Shown here: positions 1 through 5,883 of the stretch, in pieces
Layout: every line of letters starts with the position of its first letter
Position numbering within the stretch: the stretch's first letter is position 1
From: an uncultured Rhodospirillales bacterium
GTDB lineage: Bacteria > Pseudomonadota > Alphaproteobacteria > Acetobacterales > Acetobacteraceae
Direction: 5' to 3'
NCBI GenBank assembly: GCA_903844785.1
Contig: CAIMVB010000027.1
Location: 1 to 9,140 of the forward strand
DNA: 9,140 nucleotides
Notes under the pieces: model-generated
What the model saw: only the letters and a program-made list of their open reading frames with translations
The model's database searches: none
Told to the model about the DNA's origin: nothing
Program-made: the position numbers and the translations under genes

Positions 1-791
1 CCGACAGTCGCTTGTGTGACCAAGCTGAAATAGAGCGCATCCTGGAAACTCAGCCATGCTGGCCCGGCCTGCCCGTGAAATAGTGGCAGGCGCGAAAGCC
101 CATCGGCAATGCGGTAGAAGCAGGCAAAGGAAATCACCAGCAGGGCATAGAGTGTCAGGAAGGCAATCACCGGTACGGTGATGCGCCGAAGCCGCCCGGC
201 CAATTCTTCGGTAATCAGGGTCAGGTCGCTGAGCAATAGAACCACTGGGCGCACGGATACCGCGACAATGCCAGCAATCACGCCCATGGCAGCCAGCAAG
301 GCCAAGCCCTGGTCGAAAGGTGCCAGCCGGTTGATCGGCAGGGAAAGGCTGAAGCCGCCCACCACCCAAACCGGGATCAACCAGCGTGCCATGCGCGGCA
401 GATGCGCGTGATCGAAAGGGCTATCCGCTTCCGCTGCCCGGCGCAGATTTTCCCGCCTGATCCAGACAGAGCCAAGAAAAGCCAATACCGGCAGCAGAAA
501 GGCCAAGGCATGGGCAAGGGCGGGTGCCTCGGGAAAGGCAGCACGGCCAATCACGACAAAAAGGCAGGCATAGACCGCAAGCCCGGCAGTGGCGCCGAAG
601 GCGAAATGCGTGCCCTGGGGAAATAGGAGATAGAAAAACCCGATCGCAACGGCCGCAATGCCAATCACCAGCAAGGGCAGCACGCTGCCCTGATCCGCAA
701 TGCCCCCGGCCACCAATAGCCCGAAGCCGAGCGTTGCCAGGGCAGCGCGCAGCCAGCCATCAGGCCGATGGAAGGGCGGGGGCTGTGTCAC
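1..791 (-). CDS. Potassium-channel-like multi-helix membrane protein, C-terminus outside the window
   Basis: Reading the minus strand from a GTG at 791 gives 263 complete codons with no stop up to the window edge, so the gene is partial. The product has about seven hydrophobic stretches, at roughly residues 14-31, 37-57, 64-82, 93-110, 135-152, 162-187 and 204-226. They are followed by 'SFQDALYFSLVTQATVG' at 248-264, where the final Gly is read from the two bases left at the edge. This is the pore helix and the start of the TxGYG selectivity filter of the two-transmembrane ion-channel domain, so the role inferred is K+ conduction across the inner membrane. The rest of the filter, the inner pore helix and any cytoplasmic regulatory domain lie outside. 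The GTG overlaps the stop of the RidA-family gene (GTGA) without a clear ribosome site of its own, which suggests translational coupling. An in-frame TGA shortly upstream rules out a much earlier start. Confidence 0.75.
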   Translation of the reverse strand, partial: MTQPPPFHRPDGWLRAALATLGFGLLVAGGIADQGSVLPLLVIGIAAVAIGFFYLLFPQGTHFAFGATAGLAVYACLFVVIGRAAFPEAPALAHALAFLLPVLAFLGSVWIRRENLRRAAEADSPFDHAHLPRMARWLIPVWVVGGFSLSLPINRLAPFDQGLALLAAMGVIAGIVAVSVRPVVLLLSDLTLITEELAGRLRRITVPVIAFLTLYALLVISFACFYRIADGLSRLPLFHGQAGPAWLSFQDALYFSLVTQATV

Positions 792-1138
792 GGGGCCAAG
801 GCAACGCCCGTGATTTCAACCTTCCAGCTGGGGTCCACCAAGGCGGCCTGAATGGTCATGCGGGCAGGCTTATGGGCAGGATCAAGCCAACGATCCCAGG
901 CGCGGTTCATGGCCGGCGCATCGCGGATATCTGCCAATACCACGGTCACGGAAAGCAGCGCGCGCTTATCGGTACCGGCTTCGGCCAGCAGGGCATCAAT
1001 CTGCGCCAAAATATCGGCGGTCTGGCCTTCGGTATCCAGGCTGGAATCATCGGCGACCTGGCCAGCAAGCCAGACAAGGCCGCCGCCAATGACGGCGCCT
1101 GACAGGCGCTGTTCCGGGGCAAGGCGGGTAATGCTCAT
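788..1138 (-). CDS. RidA/YjgF/YER057c/UK114-family protein
   Basis: The product has 116 residues, a normal size for this trimeric cytosolic family, whose best-known members hydrolyse reactive enamine/imine intermediates left by PLP enzymes. The family pattern is clear: 'GGLVWLAGQVA' near 19-29, 'QIDALLAEAG' near 46-55, 'AMNRAWDRW' near 76-84, 'PARMTIQAAL' with Arg93 at the position of the family's substrate-binding arginine, and 'VEITGVAL' at the C-terminus. It resembles the RidA subgroups with a divergent C-terminal half more than the classical IPARVEVAALP type, so deaminase activity is not certain. The ATG at 1138 is preferred because GAAAGGG at 1146-1152 lies 7 bases before it. A GTG at 1159 in the same frame would put that ribosome site inside the gene. 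It is the first visible gene of a two-gene unit with the channel-like protein downstream. Confidence 0.85.
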   Translation of the reverse strand: MSITRLAPEQRLSGAVIGGGLVWLAGQVADDSSLDTEGQTADILAQIDALLAEAGTDKRALLSVTVVLADIRDAPAMNRAWDRWLDPAHKPARMTIQAALVDPSWKVEITGVALAP

Positions 1139-1380
1139 GCGGGGGCCCTTTCGTGGCACAGATCAATCTGCCTTCGCTTTTACCCGTAATTGCCCAGATG
1201 AAAAATCCTGCTGGATGAGCGGTGGATTTGTCGGGTGGCTGCATTGTCATCCGGTAATCAGTTAAGGAAGAGCTTGCGGCGCAAGAACAAAACAAATACA
1301 TTTGGGTGCAAGGTCTTTAGATTCATCTTATGGTTGTATTTTTTCCATTTTTTGGCGAAACGCGGGGCTAAATTTAATGA

Positions 1381-1396
1381 TGATTCTATAGAATCA
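1381..1396. promoter_or_regulatory. Perfect 16-bp palindrome, candidate operator
   Basis: TGATTCTATAGAATCA reads the same on both strands over all 16 bases, inside the AT-rich divergent region. Dyads of this size are typical binding sites of dimeric helix-turn-helix regulators. It lies 142 bases before the ATG at 1538 and 243 bases before the ATG at 1138, so it could serve either gene or a farther regulator. It does not match operators I can name: the half-site order is opposite to the Irr box, and the spacing differs from the RirA and FNR boxes. No regulator gene is present in the window. Chance palindromes also occur in AT-rich DNA. Confidence 0.3.
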
Positions 1397-1488
1397 GTTA
1401 GTTGCAGACCTTAAAGTAAAAATTCAAAAAAACAGTCTTAGGCACCATTTTGACTCGAAGATTTGGCGATTTTGTGGGTTATTTTCTC

Positions 1489-1517
1489 TTGCTTTGGGCT
1501 GCGCGATTTACGATATT
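1489..1517 (+). promoter_or_regulatory. Weak candidate sigma-70 promoter for the unknown gene
   Basis: TTGCTT (1489-1494) and GATATT (1512-1517) are separated by 17 bases and would start transcription near 1524, a short leader before the ATG at 1538. The match is only partial (TTG of the -35 box, four of six bases of the -10 box), so this is a guess supported mainly by its position. Confidence 0.2.
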
Positions 1518-1537
1518 TTAACCATAGGTTGTAATTG

Positions 1538-2203
1538 ATGAAGGTAATTCGTGTTATGAGCGAAGCCCTGCGTAGCGATCGCAAAAAGATCCGCCTGGAC
1601 AATATCGTCCGCGCCCGGCTGAAAACCTGGCCCCAGCGCCCACCCGGCGCCACCCCTAGTGAGGGCGGCGCCTGGCTGCGCGCCCGGCCAAGTGAGGGGG
1701 AGCCCATCGCCCAGCCCTATCTGAAGGTGCCCGGATCTGACCGGATGCGCACCATCCCGGATGGGCTTTGGCTGCATTTCGGTGGCACGCCGGAAGACCC
1801 TTACGCCGATATCCTGTGCATCGAAGCCTGCTCCACTTTCCAGAATTTGCTGGATAAGCGGTCCCGCTTCGCGCCTTCCACTTCCTCGCTGCTGGCTTTC
1901 TGCCCGCTGCCCTGGCTGCTGGCGCCGATCCAGCCCGGGGATGATAAGCCGCGCTGGCGCCTGATCCCGTCCTGTATCATGGAACCGATCACGGGGCTGA
2001 CCCTGCCGGTGCGCGACATCCGCGTGCTGTATGGCTTGCAGCGGGAACATTACACCGGCTTTGCGCGCAATCAGGTGCCGCAGCCGCATGAATATTTCTG
2101 CCCGATGGAAGCTCTCACGGCGCATGAGGGGCATGAAAACCCCTCCATGCGGTCCTTGATCGCGCGGGCTTCCATGACCTCGGCCTTCATGGACCCGCCG
2201 TGA
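1538..2203 (+). CDS. Conserved-looking protein of unknown function
   Basis: The product has 221 residues and I do not recognise the family. The N-terminus (1-35) is rich in Arg/Lys. Residues 36-57 form a Pro/Ser/Gly-rich stretch with two near-copies of 'RPSEG/TPSEGG'. The region from about 74 onward looks like a folded domain, with 'PDGLWLHFGG' (74-83), 'YADILCIEACSTFQNLLDKRS' around 89-109, 'CPLPWLLAP' (122-130) and 'LPVRDIRVLYGLQREHYTGF' around 156-175. No signal peptide or transmembrane helix is evident. The 'ADILCIEAC' strand recalls nuclease-like folds, but the Lys of a PD-(D/E)xK site is absent, so I assign no activity. Starts at TTG 1535, ATG 1538 or ATG 1556 are all possible. ATG 1538 has AGG 9 bases upstream, and ATG 1556 has AAGG at a looser spacing. 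The gene stands alone and converges on gntK, with only two bases between the stop codons. Confidence 0.7.
   Translation: MKVIRVMSEALRSDRKKIRLDNIVRARLKTWPQRPPGATPSEGGAWLRARPSEGEPIAQPYLKVPGSDRMRTIPDGLWLHFGGTPEDPYADILCIEACSTFQNLLDKRSRFAPSTSSLLAFCPLPWLLAPIQPGDDKPRWRLIPSCIMEPITGLTLPVRDIRVLYGLQREHYTGFARNQVPQPHEYFCPMEALTAHEGHENPSMRSLIARASMTSAFMDPP
1646..1672. repeat. Hairpin-forming inverted repeat inside the unknown gene
   Basis: GGCGCC at 1646-1651 and again at 1667-1672 flank an inner CCCT (1654-1657) / AGGG (1662-1665) stem with an AGTG loop, giving about 10 paired bases with a small internal bulge. A second 'AGTGAGGG' follows at 1691-1698. The structure lies exactly in the Pro/Ser/Gly-rich, probably disordered stretch of the encoded protein. 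That position fits an in-frame palindromic repeat insertion, but composition alone could also explain it. Confidence 0.4.
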
Positions 2204-2205
2204 GG

Positions 2206-2721
2206 TTAAATGGCCCGATGCTGCCGAAGATGAGCCAAAGCGGCTTCCACCACCTCATGCGGTGAGGCTTTCACTGAAACTGTGACGGCATCGGGCTCGG
2301 CCACCGTGTCCTCCAGCGTGGCGAATTGGCTCGCCATCAGGGAAGGCGGCATGAAATGGCCCTGACGGGCTGCCTGGCGGGCCGCGATTACCTCCGGCGC
2401 GCCGGATAAATGCAGGAAAAGCAGATCACCATGCCCGGCGCGCAAGCGGTCGCGATAGGCGCGGCGCAGCGCTGAACAGGCCACCACTACGGGCTGTCCG
2501 GCCTTGCGCGCCGCGTCGATATGCGCGGCAATGGCATCCAGCCAAGGCCAGCGATCAGCATCGGTCAGCGGTGTGCCGGCGGCCATTTTCGCCACGTTCT
2601 CCGGCGGGTGGAAGCCATCCGCATCGGCAAAGGGCCAACCCAGCCTCTCAGCCAGCAGCGCGCCGATAGTGGATTTGCCCGACCCGGAAACCCCCATGAC
2701 GATGATGGCGGCGGCGCGCAT
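2206..2721 (-). CDS. gntK: Gluconokinase
   Basis: A 171-residue cytosolic kinase that transfers phosphate from ATP to D-gluconate, making 6-phosphogluconate (EC 2.7.1.12). Family landmarks run in order: the Walker A loop 'GVSGSGKST' at 10-18; 'DADGFHPPENVAKMAAGTPL' around 33-52; 'DRWPWL' at 56-61; 'CSALRRAYRDRLR' at 82-94; and 'GHFMPPSLMASQFATLE' at 121-137. Length matches the family (about 170). The ATG at 2721 is chosen because it sits just before the P-loop strand, while an upstream in-frame start at 2880 would add 53 residues that only mirror the C-terminus of gnd. It begins two bases after the gnd stop, so both are probably translated from one mRNA with coupling. Its product is the substrate of the enzyme encoded immediately upstream. 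Confidence 0.96.
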   Translation of the reverse strand: MRAAAIIVMGVSGSGKSTIGALLAERLGWPFADADGFHPPENVAKMAAGTPLTDADRWPWLDAIAAHIDAARKAGQPVVVACSALRRAYRDRLRAGHGDLLFLHLSGAPEVIAARQAARQGHFMPPSLMASQFATLEDTVAEPDAVTVSVKASPHEVVEAALAHLRQHRAI

Positions 2722-2723
2722 GG

Positions 2724-3698
2724 CTATTTCGGCTCGAGATGCCCGCCAAAGCCATGGCGCATGGCCGAAAGTGCGCGATCGCCGAAATTGACCTGATCGC
2801 GCGACCGGAAGCGGGCATAAAGCGCTGCCGTCAGTACCGGCGCGGCGACCGCGGTCTCCACCGCCTGCTGCACCGTCCAACGGCCTTCGCCGGAATCGCC
2901 CACCTTGCCAGAATATTTCGCAAGATCAGGATCTTCCGCCAAAGCACTCGCCGTCAGGTCGAGTAGCCATGAGGTGATGACCGAACCCCGCCGCCAGGCT
3001 TCTGTCACATCCGCGATATCAACGCTAAGCCGCTGATCTTCCGGCAATTCTGGGCTATCGGCGTGGCGCAGCAGATCAAGCCCTTCGGCGAGCGCCTGCA
3101 TCATGCCGTATTCAATGCCGTTATGGACCATCTTGACCAGATGCCCGGCGCCATGATCGCCGCAATGAATCCAGCCTTCTTCGATATTTGCGGGGCGTCC
3201 TTCACGGCGTGGTGTGGCTGGAATGTCCCCCTGGCCTGGCGCCAAGGCGCTAAAAATCGGCGCCAGACGCGCCACCGGGCCGGGCTTGCCGCCAATCAAC
3301 AGGCAATAGCCCCGCTTCAGGCCCCAAACCCCGCCTGAGGTGCCGATATCCAGGTAATCAACGCCCTTGGCTCCGAGCGCCTTGGCCCGGCGGATATCAT
3401 CCTTCCAATGCGTATTCCCGCCATCAATCGCGGTATCGCCGGGGGAAAGCAGCCGACCAAGCTGTTCCAAAGCATCTTCCGTTGGCGCGCCATGGGGCAG
3501 CATGACCCACACTGCACGCGGCGCGGCCAAAGCTGCGACCAGCCCGGCCAGATCCGCGACCCCCACCGCGCCTTCGGCGGCAAGGGCTGCCACTGCGGCG
3601 GCATCCTTGTCCCACACCACGGCGCGATGCCCCGCCTGCATCAACCGCCGCGCGATGTTGCCCCCCATGCGGCCCAGACCGACAATGCCGATTTCCAT
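2724..3698 (-). CDS. gnd: 6-phosphogluconate dehydrogenase, decarboxylating, short form
   Basis: Oxidatively decarboxylates 6-phosphogluconate to ribulose 5-phosphate and CO2. The 324 residues place it in the short YqeC/GndA-like group rather than the roughly 470-residue form; members of the short group are often NAD+-dependent, so cofactor choice is left open. Seen in order: a Rossmann nucleotide loop 'GLGRMGGN' (7-14); 'DGGNTHWKDDIRRA' (92-105); the substrate-binding 'GTSGGVWGLKRGYCLLIGG' (119-137); the catalytic stretch 'GHLVKMVHNGIEYGMM' (185-200) with Lys189 and Glu196; and the C-terminal 'SGEGRWTVQQAVE' (269-281) and 'MRHGFGGH' (313-320). The ATG at 3698 has AAGGGGGT (3705-3712) 6 bases upstream. 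That ribosome site overlaps the TAA of the serine hydrolase gene, which ties the three genes together. Gluconokinase follows two bases after its stop. Confidence 0.95.
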   Translation of the reverse strand: MEIGIVGLGRMGGNIARRLMQAGHRAVVWDKDAAAVAALAAEGAVGVADLAGLVAALAAPRAVWVMLPHGAPTEDALEQLGRLLSPGDTAIDGGNTHWKDDIRRAKALGAKGVDYLDIGTSGGVWGLKRGYCLLIGGKPGPVARLAPIFSALAPGQGDIPATPRREGRPANIEEGWIHCGDHGAGHLVKMVHNGIEYGMMQALAEGLDLLRHADSPELPEDQRLSVDIADVTEAWRRGSVITSWLLDLTASALAEDPDLAKYSGKVGDSGEGRWTVQQAVETAVAAPVLTAALYARFRSRDQVNFGDRALSAMRHGFGGHLEPK

Positions 3699-3710
3699 GG
3701 CGCTACCCCC

Positions 3711-4832
3711 TTAGCTCAATGCGGCACGCACGCGGCCGACAAAGCCATCCTGCGCCTTGGGATCCGTCCAGCGCAGCACCGCGACAATCCCCGTGGCTGG
3801 ATCGACCCAGGTGAGGTTGCCCCCGGCGCCAGAGGCGAAAAACGCATCCCGTGCGGCGGAGGGGAACCGCTCCCCGGAGGTATTCAGCCACCAGAGAAAA
3901 CCATAGGAGGGGTTCAGCGCACAGGCTTGCGTTGACCAGTCAAACCATTGCTCGGGCAGGATTTCACTGCCCGCCCAGCGCCCGCGATTGAGCGCGAGCA
4001 AGCCGATCCGCGCCTGATCCTCCGCGTGTATCGCAACCCCGCCGCCCCAATGCGTGCCGCCCGGGACGGATTGCACGCGCCGGCCATCTTCCAGCGTCAC
4101 CCAGGATGTGCGGTAGCCATCCCAGCGCCAATCCCGGCTGCCGCCGATCGGGTTCAGGATGCGTTCGGCGAAAACCTCCGGCAAGGGACGGCCAAAGCGG
4201 CGCAGAAGTGCCAGCGAAAGCCGGTTCACCCGCACGTCATTATATTCCCAATGCGTGCCGGGGGCCTGCAATTGCCGCATACCCTTTTTACCCTGGCCTT
4301 CGGCGCCAAGGTCTCGGCCACGGTCAATCATGTCGGATTTACCGAAAAGCGTGCCTTCCCATTCTGACATATTCTGCAGCAAATGCCGCCAGGTGATCGG
4401 GCCATTCTGCGGGCCTTCAAAGCCGCCATCCTTGACGGTCTCGCCAACGCGCTGATCCAGGTCCGGGATCAGCCCATCTGCCCAGGCAATGCCTGTCAGC
4501 ATCGAGAGGTAGGATTTCGCCACGCTAAAGGTCTGGCTGATCTCCCGCGTATCGCCCCAGCTTGTGACCAAAGCGCCATGGCGCGTGATCAGGCCGCATG
4601 GCGCGCCGCGTGGGCTGAGCGGACCCAGCACCTCATTATCCGGGGGTGCCTCGAAAAAGCCGCGCCCGATATGGCCGGCCAGATCATAGGGCCAAGGGGT
4701 TTCATGCGCGGCGGCATGATCCACGGCGGCTTGCAACTTGGCGGCATCAAAGCCGGCTTGGGCAGGGGTGGCGCTGGGCCAAGCGGCCGGGGCGGGGGCA
4801 GGGAAGATCATCTTGTCCATAAGCCAGACCAT
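3711..4832 (-). CDS. Serine hydrolase of the beta-lactamase / penicillin-binding-like family
   Basis: A 373-residue protein of the family that includes class C beta-lactamases, esterases, lactonases and 6-aminohexanoate-dimer hydrolase. The nucleophile motif SxxK is 'FSVAKSYLS' with Ser103 and Lys106. The Tyr-containing second motif is 'HWEYNDVRVN' with Tyr197. The third, KTG-equivalent site is probably 'ASGAGGNL' near 333-340. 'THWGGGVAIHAEDQARIG' (260-277) is typical of the family. No signal peptide is evident, so a cytoplasmic enzyme is more likely than a secreted lactamase. The ATG at 4832 is preferred (GGAAAG close before it, GGAGAG a little farther). ATG at 4820 or 4811 is possible, and an earlier start at 5009 would run through the divergent gene. 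It heads an operon with gnd and gntK, so a substrate linked to sugar acids, such as a lactone or ester, is an inference only. Confidence 0.88.
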   Translation of the reverse strand: MVWLMDKMIFPAPAPAAWPSATPAQAGFDAAKLQAAVDHAAAHETPWPYDLAGHIGRGFFEAPPDNEVLGPLSPRGAPCGLITRHGALVTSWGDTREISQTFSVAKSYLSMLTGIAWADGLIPDLDQRVGETVKDGGFEGPQNGPITWRHLLQNMSEWEGTLFGKSDMIDRGRDLGAEGQGKKGMRQLQAPGTHWEYNDVRVNRLSLALLRRFGRPLPEVFAERILNPIGGSRDWRWDGYRTSWVTLEDGRRVQSVPGGTHWGGGVAIHAEDQARIGLLALNRGRWAGSEILPEQWFDWSTQACALNPSYGFLWWLNTSGERFPSAARDAFFASGAGGNLTWVDPATGIVAVLRWTDPKAQDGFVGRVRAALS

Positions 4833-4923
4833 GCGGCTTTCCGCGCTTCTCTCCAAGAGGGGGCATGCTGGACCGCAGGGCGGCAAGGCGGCATGGTGGG
4901 GCGCCCTTGCAGGAGTATGCCCC

Positions 4924-5622
4924 ATGGACAGCACCACTGAAGCCAATGCCGGCATTTTGGATGTGATTTCGGACGCGATCTGCCCCTGGTGCTGGATCGG
5001 CAAGCGCAATCTGGATGCGGCGTTGCAGATGCTGGCGGAAGACGGGCTGCATTTCCGTGTGCGCTTCCGGCCCTTTCAATTGAACCCGGAAATGCCGCCA
5101 GAAGGCGTGGATCGGCGGGAATATCGCAGCGCCAAATTCGGCTCGCTCGAAAAATCCCAGGAATTGGACCGGCGCGTGGCCGATGCTGGCCGGATCGCCG
5201 GGCTTGAATTCCGCCACGACCTAATGGCGCGCACGCCCAATACGCTGGAAGCGCATCGGCTGATCCGGCTTTCGGGCGTGGATGGCCGGCAGCGCGAAGT
5301 GGCCGAGGCGATCTTCCAAGCCTATTTTCAGGATGGCGCCGATATTGGCGATGCCGCCACGCTTGAGCGCCTAGGGGCAGCGGCAGGCATGGGCGCGGAA
5401 AGCCTGGCCGCCTTCAGCGCCGGCGATGCCGGGCGGCATGAGGTGCTGGCAGAAGATGAGGGTTATCGCCGGGCCGGGATTTCCGGCGTGCCATCCTTCG
5501 TGCTGGATCGGCATTTATTGTTCTCTGGCGCCATGCCGCCGGACAATATCGCCGATGGGCTGCGCCGGGCGGTCGCGATTTTGCGCGAGCGCGCCCGGGA
5601 AGCCGAGGCGGGCCGGGCTTAA
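4924..5622 (+). CDS. DsbA-family oxidoreductase, FrnE/2-hydroxychromene-2-carboxylate-isomerase-like
   Basis: A 232-residue thioredoxin-fold protein without a signal peptide, so probably cytoplasmic, unlike periplasmic DsbA. After the first strand 'ILDVISDAI' comes the redox motif CPWC at 20-23 in 'CPWCWIGKRNLDAAL'. The helical insertion carries 'FRPFQLNPEMPPEGVDRREY' (around 48-67) and 'TPNTLEAHRL' (104-113), both characteristic of the FrnE-like branch. The cis-proline loop is 'GISGVPSFV' with Pro190. Members of this group act as thiol oxidoreductases or as glutathione-linked isomerases; two cysteines here favour redox chemistry. ATG 4924 has AGGAG at 4911-4915, 8 bases upstream; a longer frame starting at 4738 would run through the divergent hydrolase. 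It is separated by 91 bases from that gene, and its stop codon overlaps that of the small membrane protein on the other strand. Confidence 0.9.
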   Translation: MDSTTEANAGILDVISDAICPWCWIGKRNLDAALQMLAEDGLHFRVRFRPFQLNPEMPPEGVDRREYRSAKFGSLEKSQELDRRVADAGRIAGLEFRHDLMARTPNTLEAHRLIRLSGVDGRQREVAEAIFQAYFQDGADIGDAATLERLGAAAGMGAESLAAFSAGDAGRHEVLAEDEGYRRAGISGVPSFVLDRHLLFSGAMPPDNIADGLRRAVAILRERAREAEAGRA

Positions 5623-5798
5623 CCGCCGCTCAGCATCAGGGCGAGTTCCGCCACACCCCAGGCGAGGGTCAGCAGAAGCGTGAAGTCACGCATGGCGCTG
5701 CGCGCCTTTTCCACCCCAGCGCGGCGGCTTTGGAAGCGCACGCGCACCGGACGTTGCGGGATGATGAGGGAGGGGTCTTGGTAAAGGGTGCTGCTCAT
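5619..5798 (-). CDS. Small single-helix membrane protein, unknown function
   Basis: The frame gives 59 residues: a polar, Arg-rich N-terminal half (1-37, including 'RPVRVRFQSRRAG') and one hydrophobic helix at about 38-56 ending in 'SGG'. The positive N-terminal side predicts an N-in, C-out inner-membrane protein. I recognise no family. ATG 5798 is the natural start. An upstream ATG at 5834 in the same frame would lie within the -35 element of a candidate promoter. There is no Shine-Dalgarno sequence (CCACCCC precedes the ATG), which fits a leaderless mRNA. The gene converges on the DsbA-like gene and their stop codons interlock in TTAA at 5619-5622. Its reality rests on the helix and promoter, so homologues would be decisive. 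Confidence 0.55.
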   Translation of the reverse strand: MSSTLYQDPSLIIPQRPVRVRFQSRRAGVEKARSAMRDFTLLLTLAWGVAELALMLSGG

Positions 5799-5805
5799 GG
5801 GGTGG

Positions 5806-5834
5806 AATAGAACAAAACAAGAACAGTAAGGCAA
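5806..5834 (-). promoter_or_regulatory. Candidate promoter giving a leaderless transcript
   Basis: On the minus strand TTGCCT (5829-5834) and TCTATT (5806-5811) are separated by exactly 17 bases. The -10 box ends 7 bases before the ATG at 5798, so transcription would begin at or next to the start codon. This agrees with the absence of a ribosome-binding site for the small membrane protein. The -10 match is four of six bases in an AT-rich gap, so chance is possible. Confidence 0.35.
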
Positions 5835-5836
5835 GC

Positions 5837-5862
5837 AAAAAAATACGCGCGGCGCGAAAAAA
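5837..5862 (-). terminator. Weak candidate terminator after the acetyltransferase gene
   Basis: On the minus strand a CGCG-CCG-CGCG mini-hairpin (5846-5856) is followed by TA and seven T residues (5843-5837), about 28 bases beyond the stop of the acetyltransferase gene. The stem has only four GC pairs, which is short for an intrinsic terminator. Its placement between that gene and the candidate promoter of the next gene is sensible. Confidence 0.25.
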
Positions 5863-5883
5863 TTTTAATCTATTGAAATTAAG

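Larger units (their letters stand above)
1139..1537. other. AT-rich intergenic region between divergent genes
   Basis: About 400 bases separate the RidA-family gene (leftward) from the unknown gene at 1538 (rightward). The section from about 1290 to 1535 is strikingly AT-rich compared with the coding sequence on both sides, with runs such as TTTTTTCCATTTTTT near 1339-1353. The short open frames crossing it have no ribosome site, no family motif and unlike codon use, so I see no gene here. It probably holds the promoters for both directions. It contains a perfect palindrome at 1381-1396 and a small hairpin at 1273-1285. An sRNA cannot be excluded from sequence alone. Confidence 0.6.

Noticed and set aside
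524..1102. Plus-strand frame of 192 codons across the RidA and channel genes
   Set aside because: It is antisense to two recognisable genes and has a composition dominated by Arg, Gln and Pro without any domain.
1273..1285. CTTGC-GGC-GCAAG hairpin as a terminator
   Set aside because: The five-pair stem has no T run on either strand and no gene ends beside it.
1450..1483. TTGACT at 1450-1455 as the -35 box of a promoter
   Set aside because: No acceptable -10 box lies 16-18 bases downstream; the nearest AT-rich hexamers are more than 20 bases away.
1508..2134. Minus-strand frame of 208 codons antisense to the unknown gene
   Set aside because: It lacks hydrophobic core patterning and family motifs. 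The plus-strand frame has better codon use, a ribosome site and a natural stop position next to gntK.
2198..2212. A terminator between the convergent unknown gene and gntK
   Set aside because: The stop codons are two bases apart and neither flank shows a GC stem followed by T residues.
3711..4832. Antibiotic-resistance beta-lactamase
   Set aside because: The SxxK motif is present, but there is no signal peptide and the operon partners are sugar-acid enzymes, so a metabolic hydrolase is more likely.
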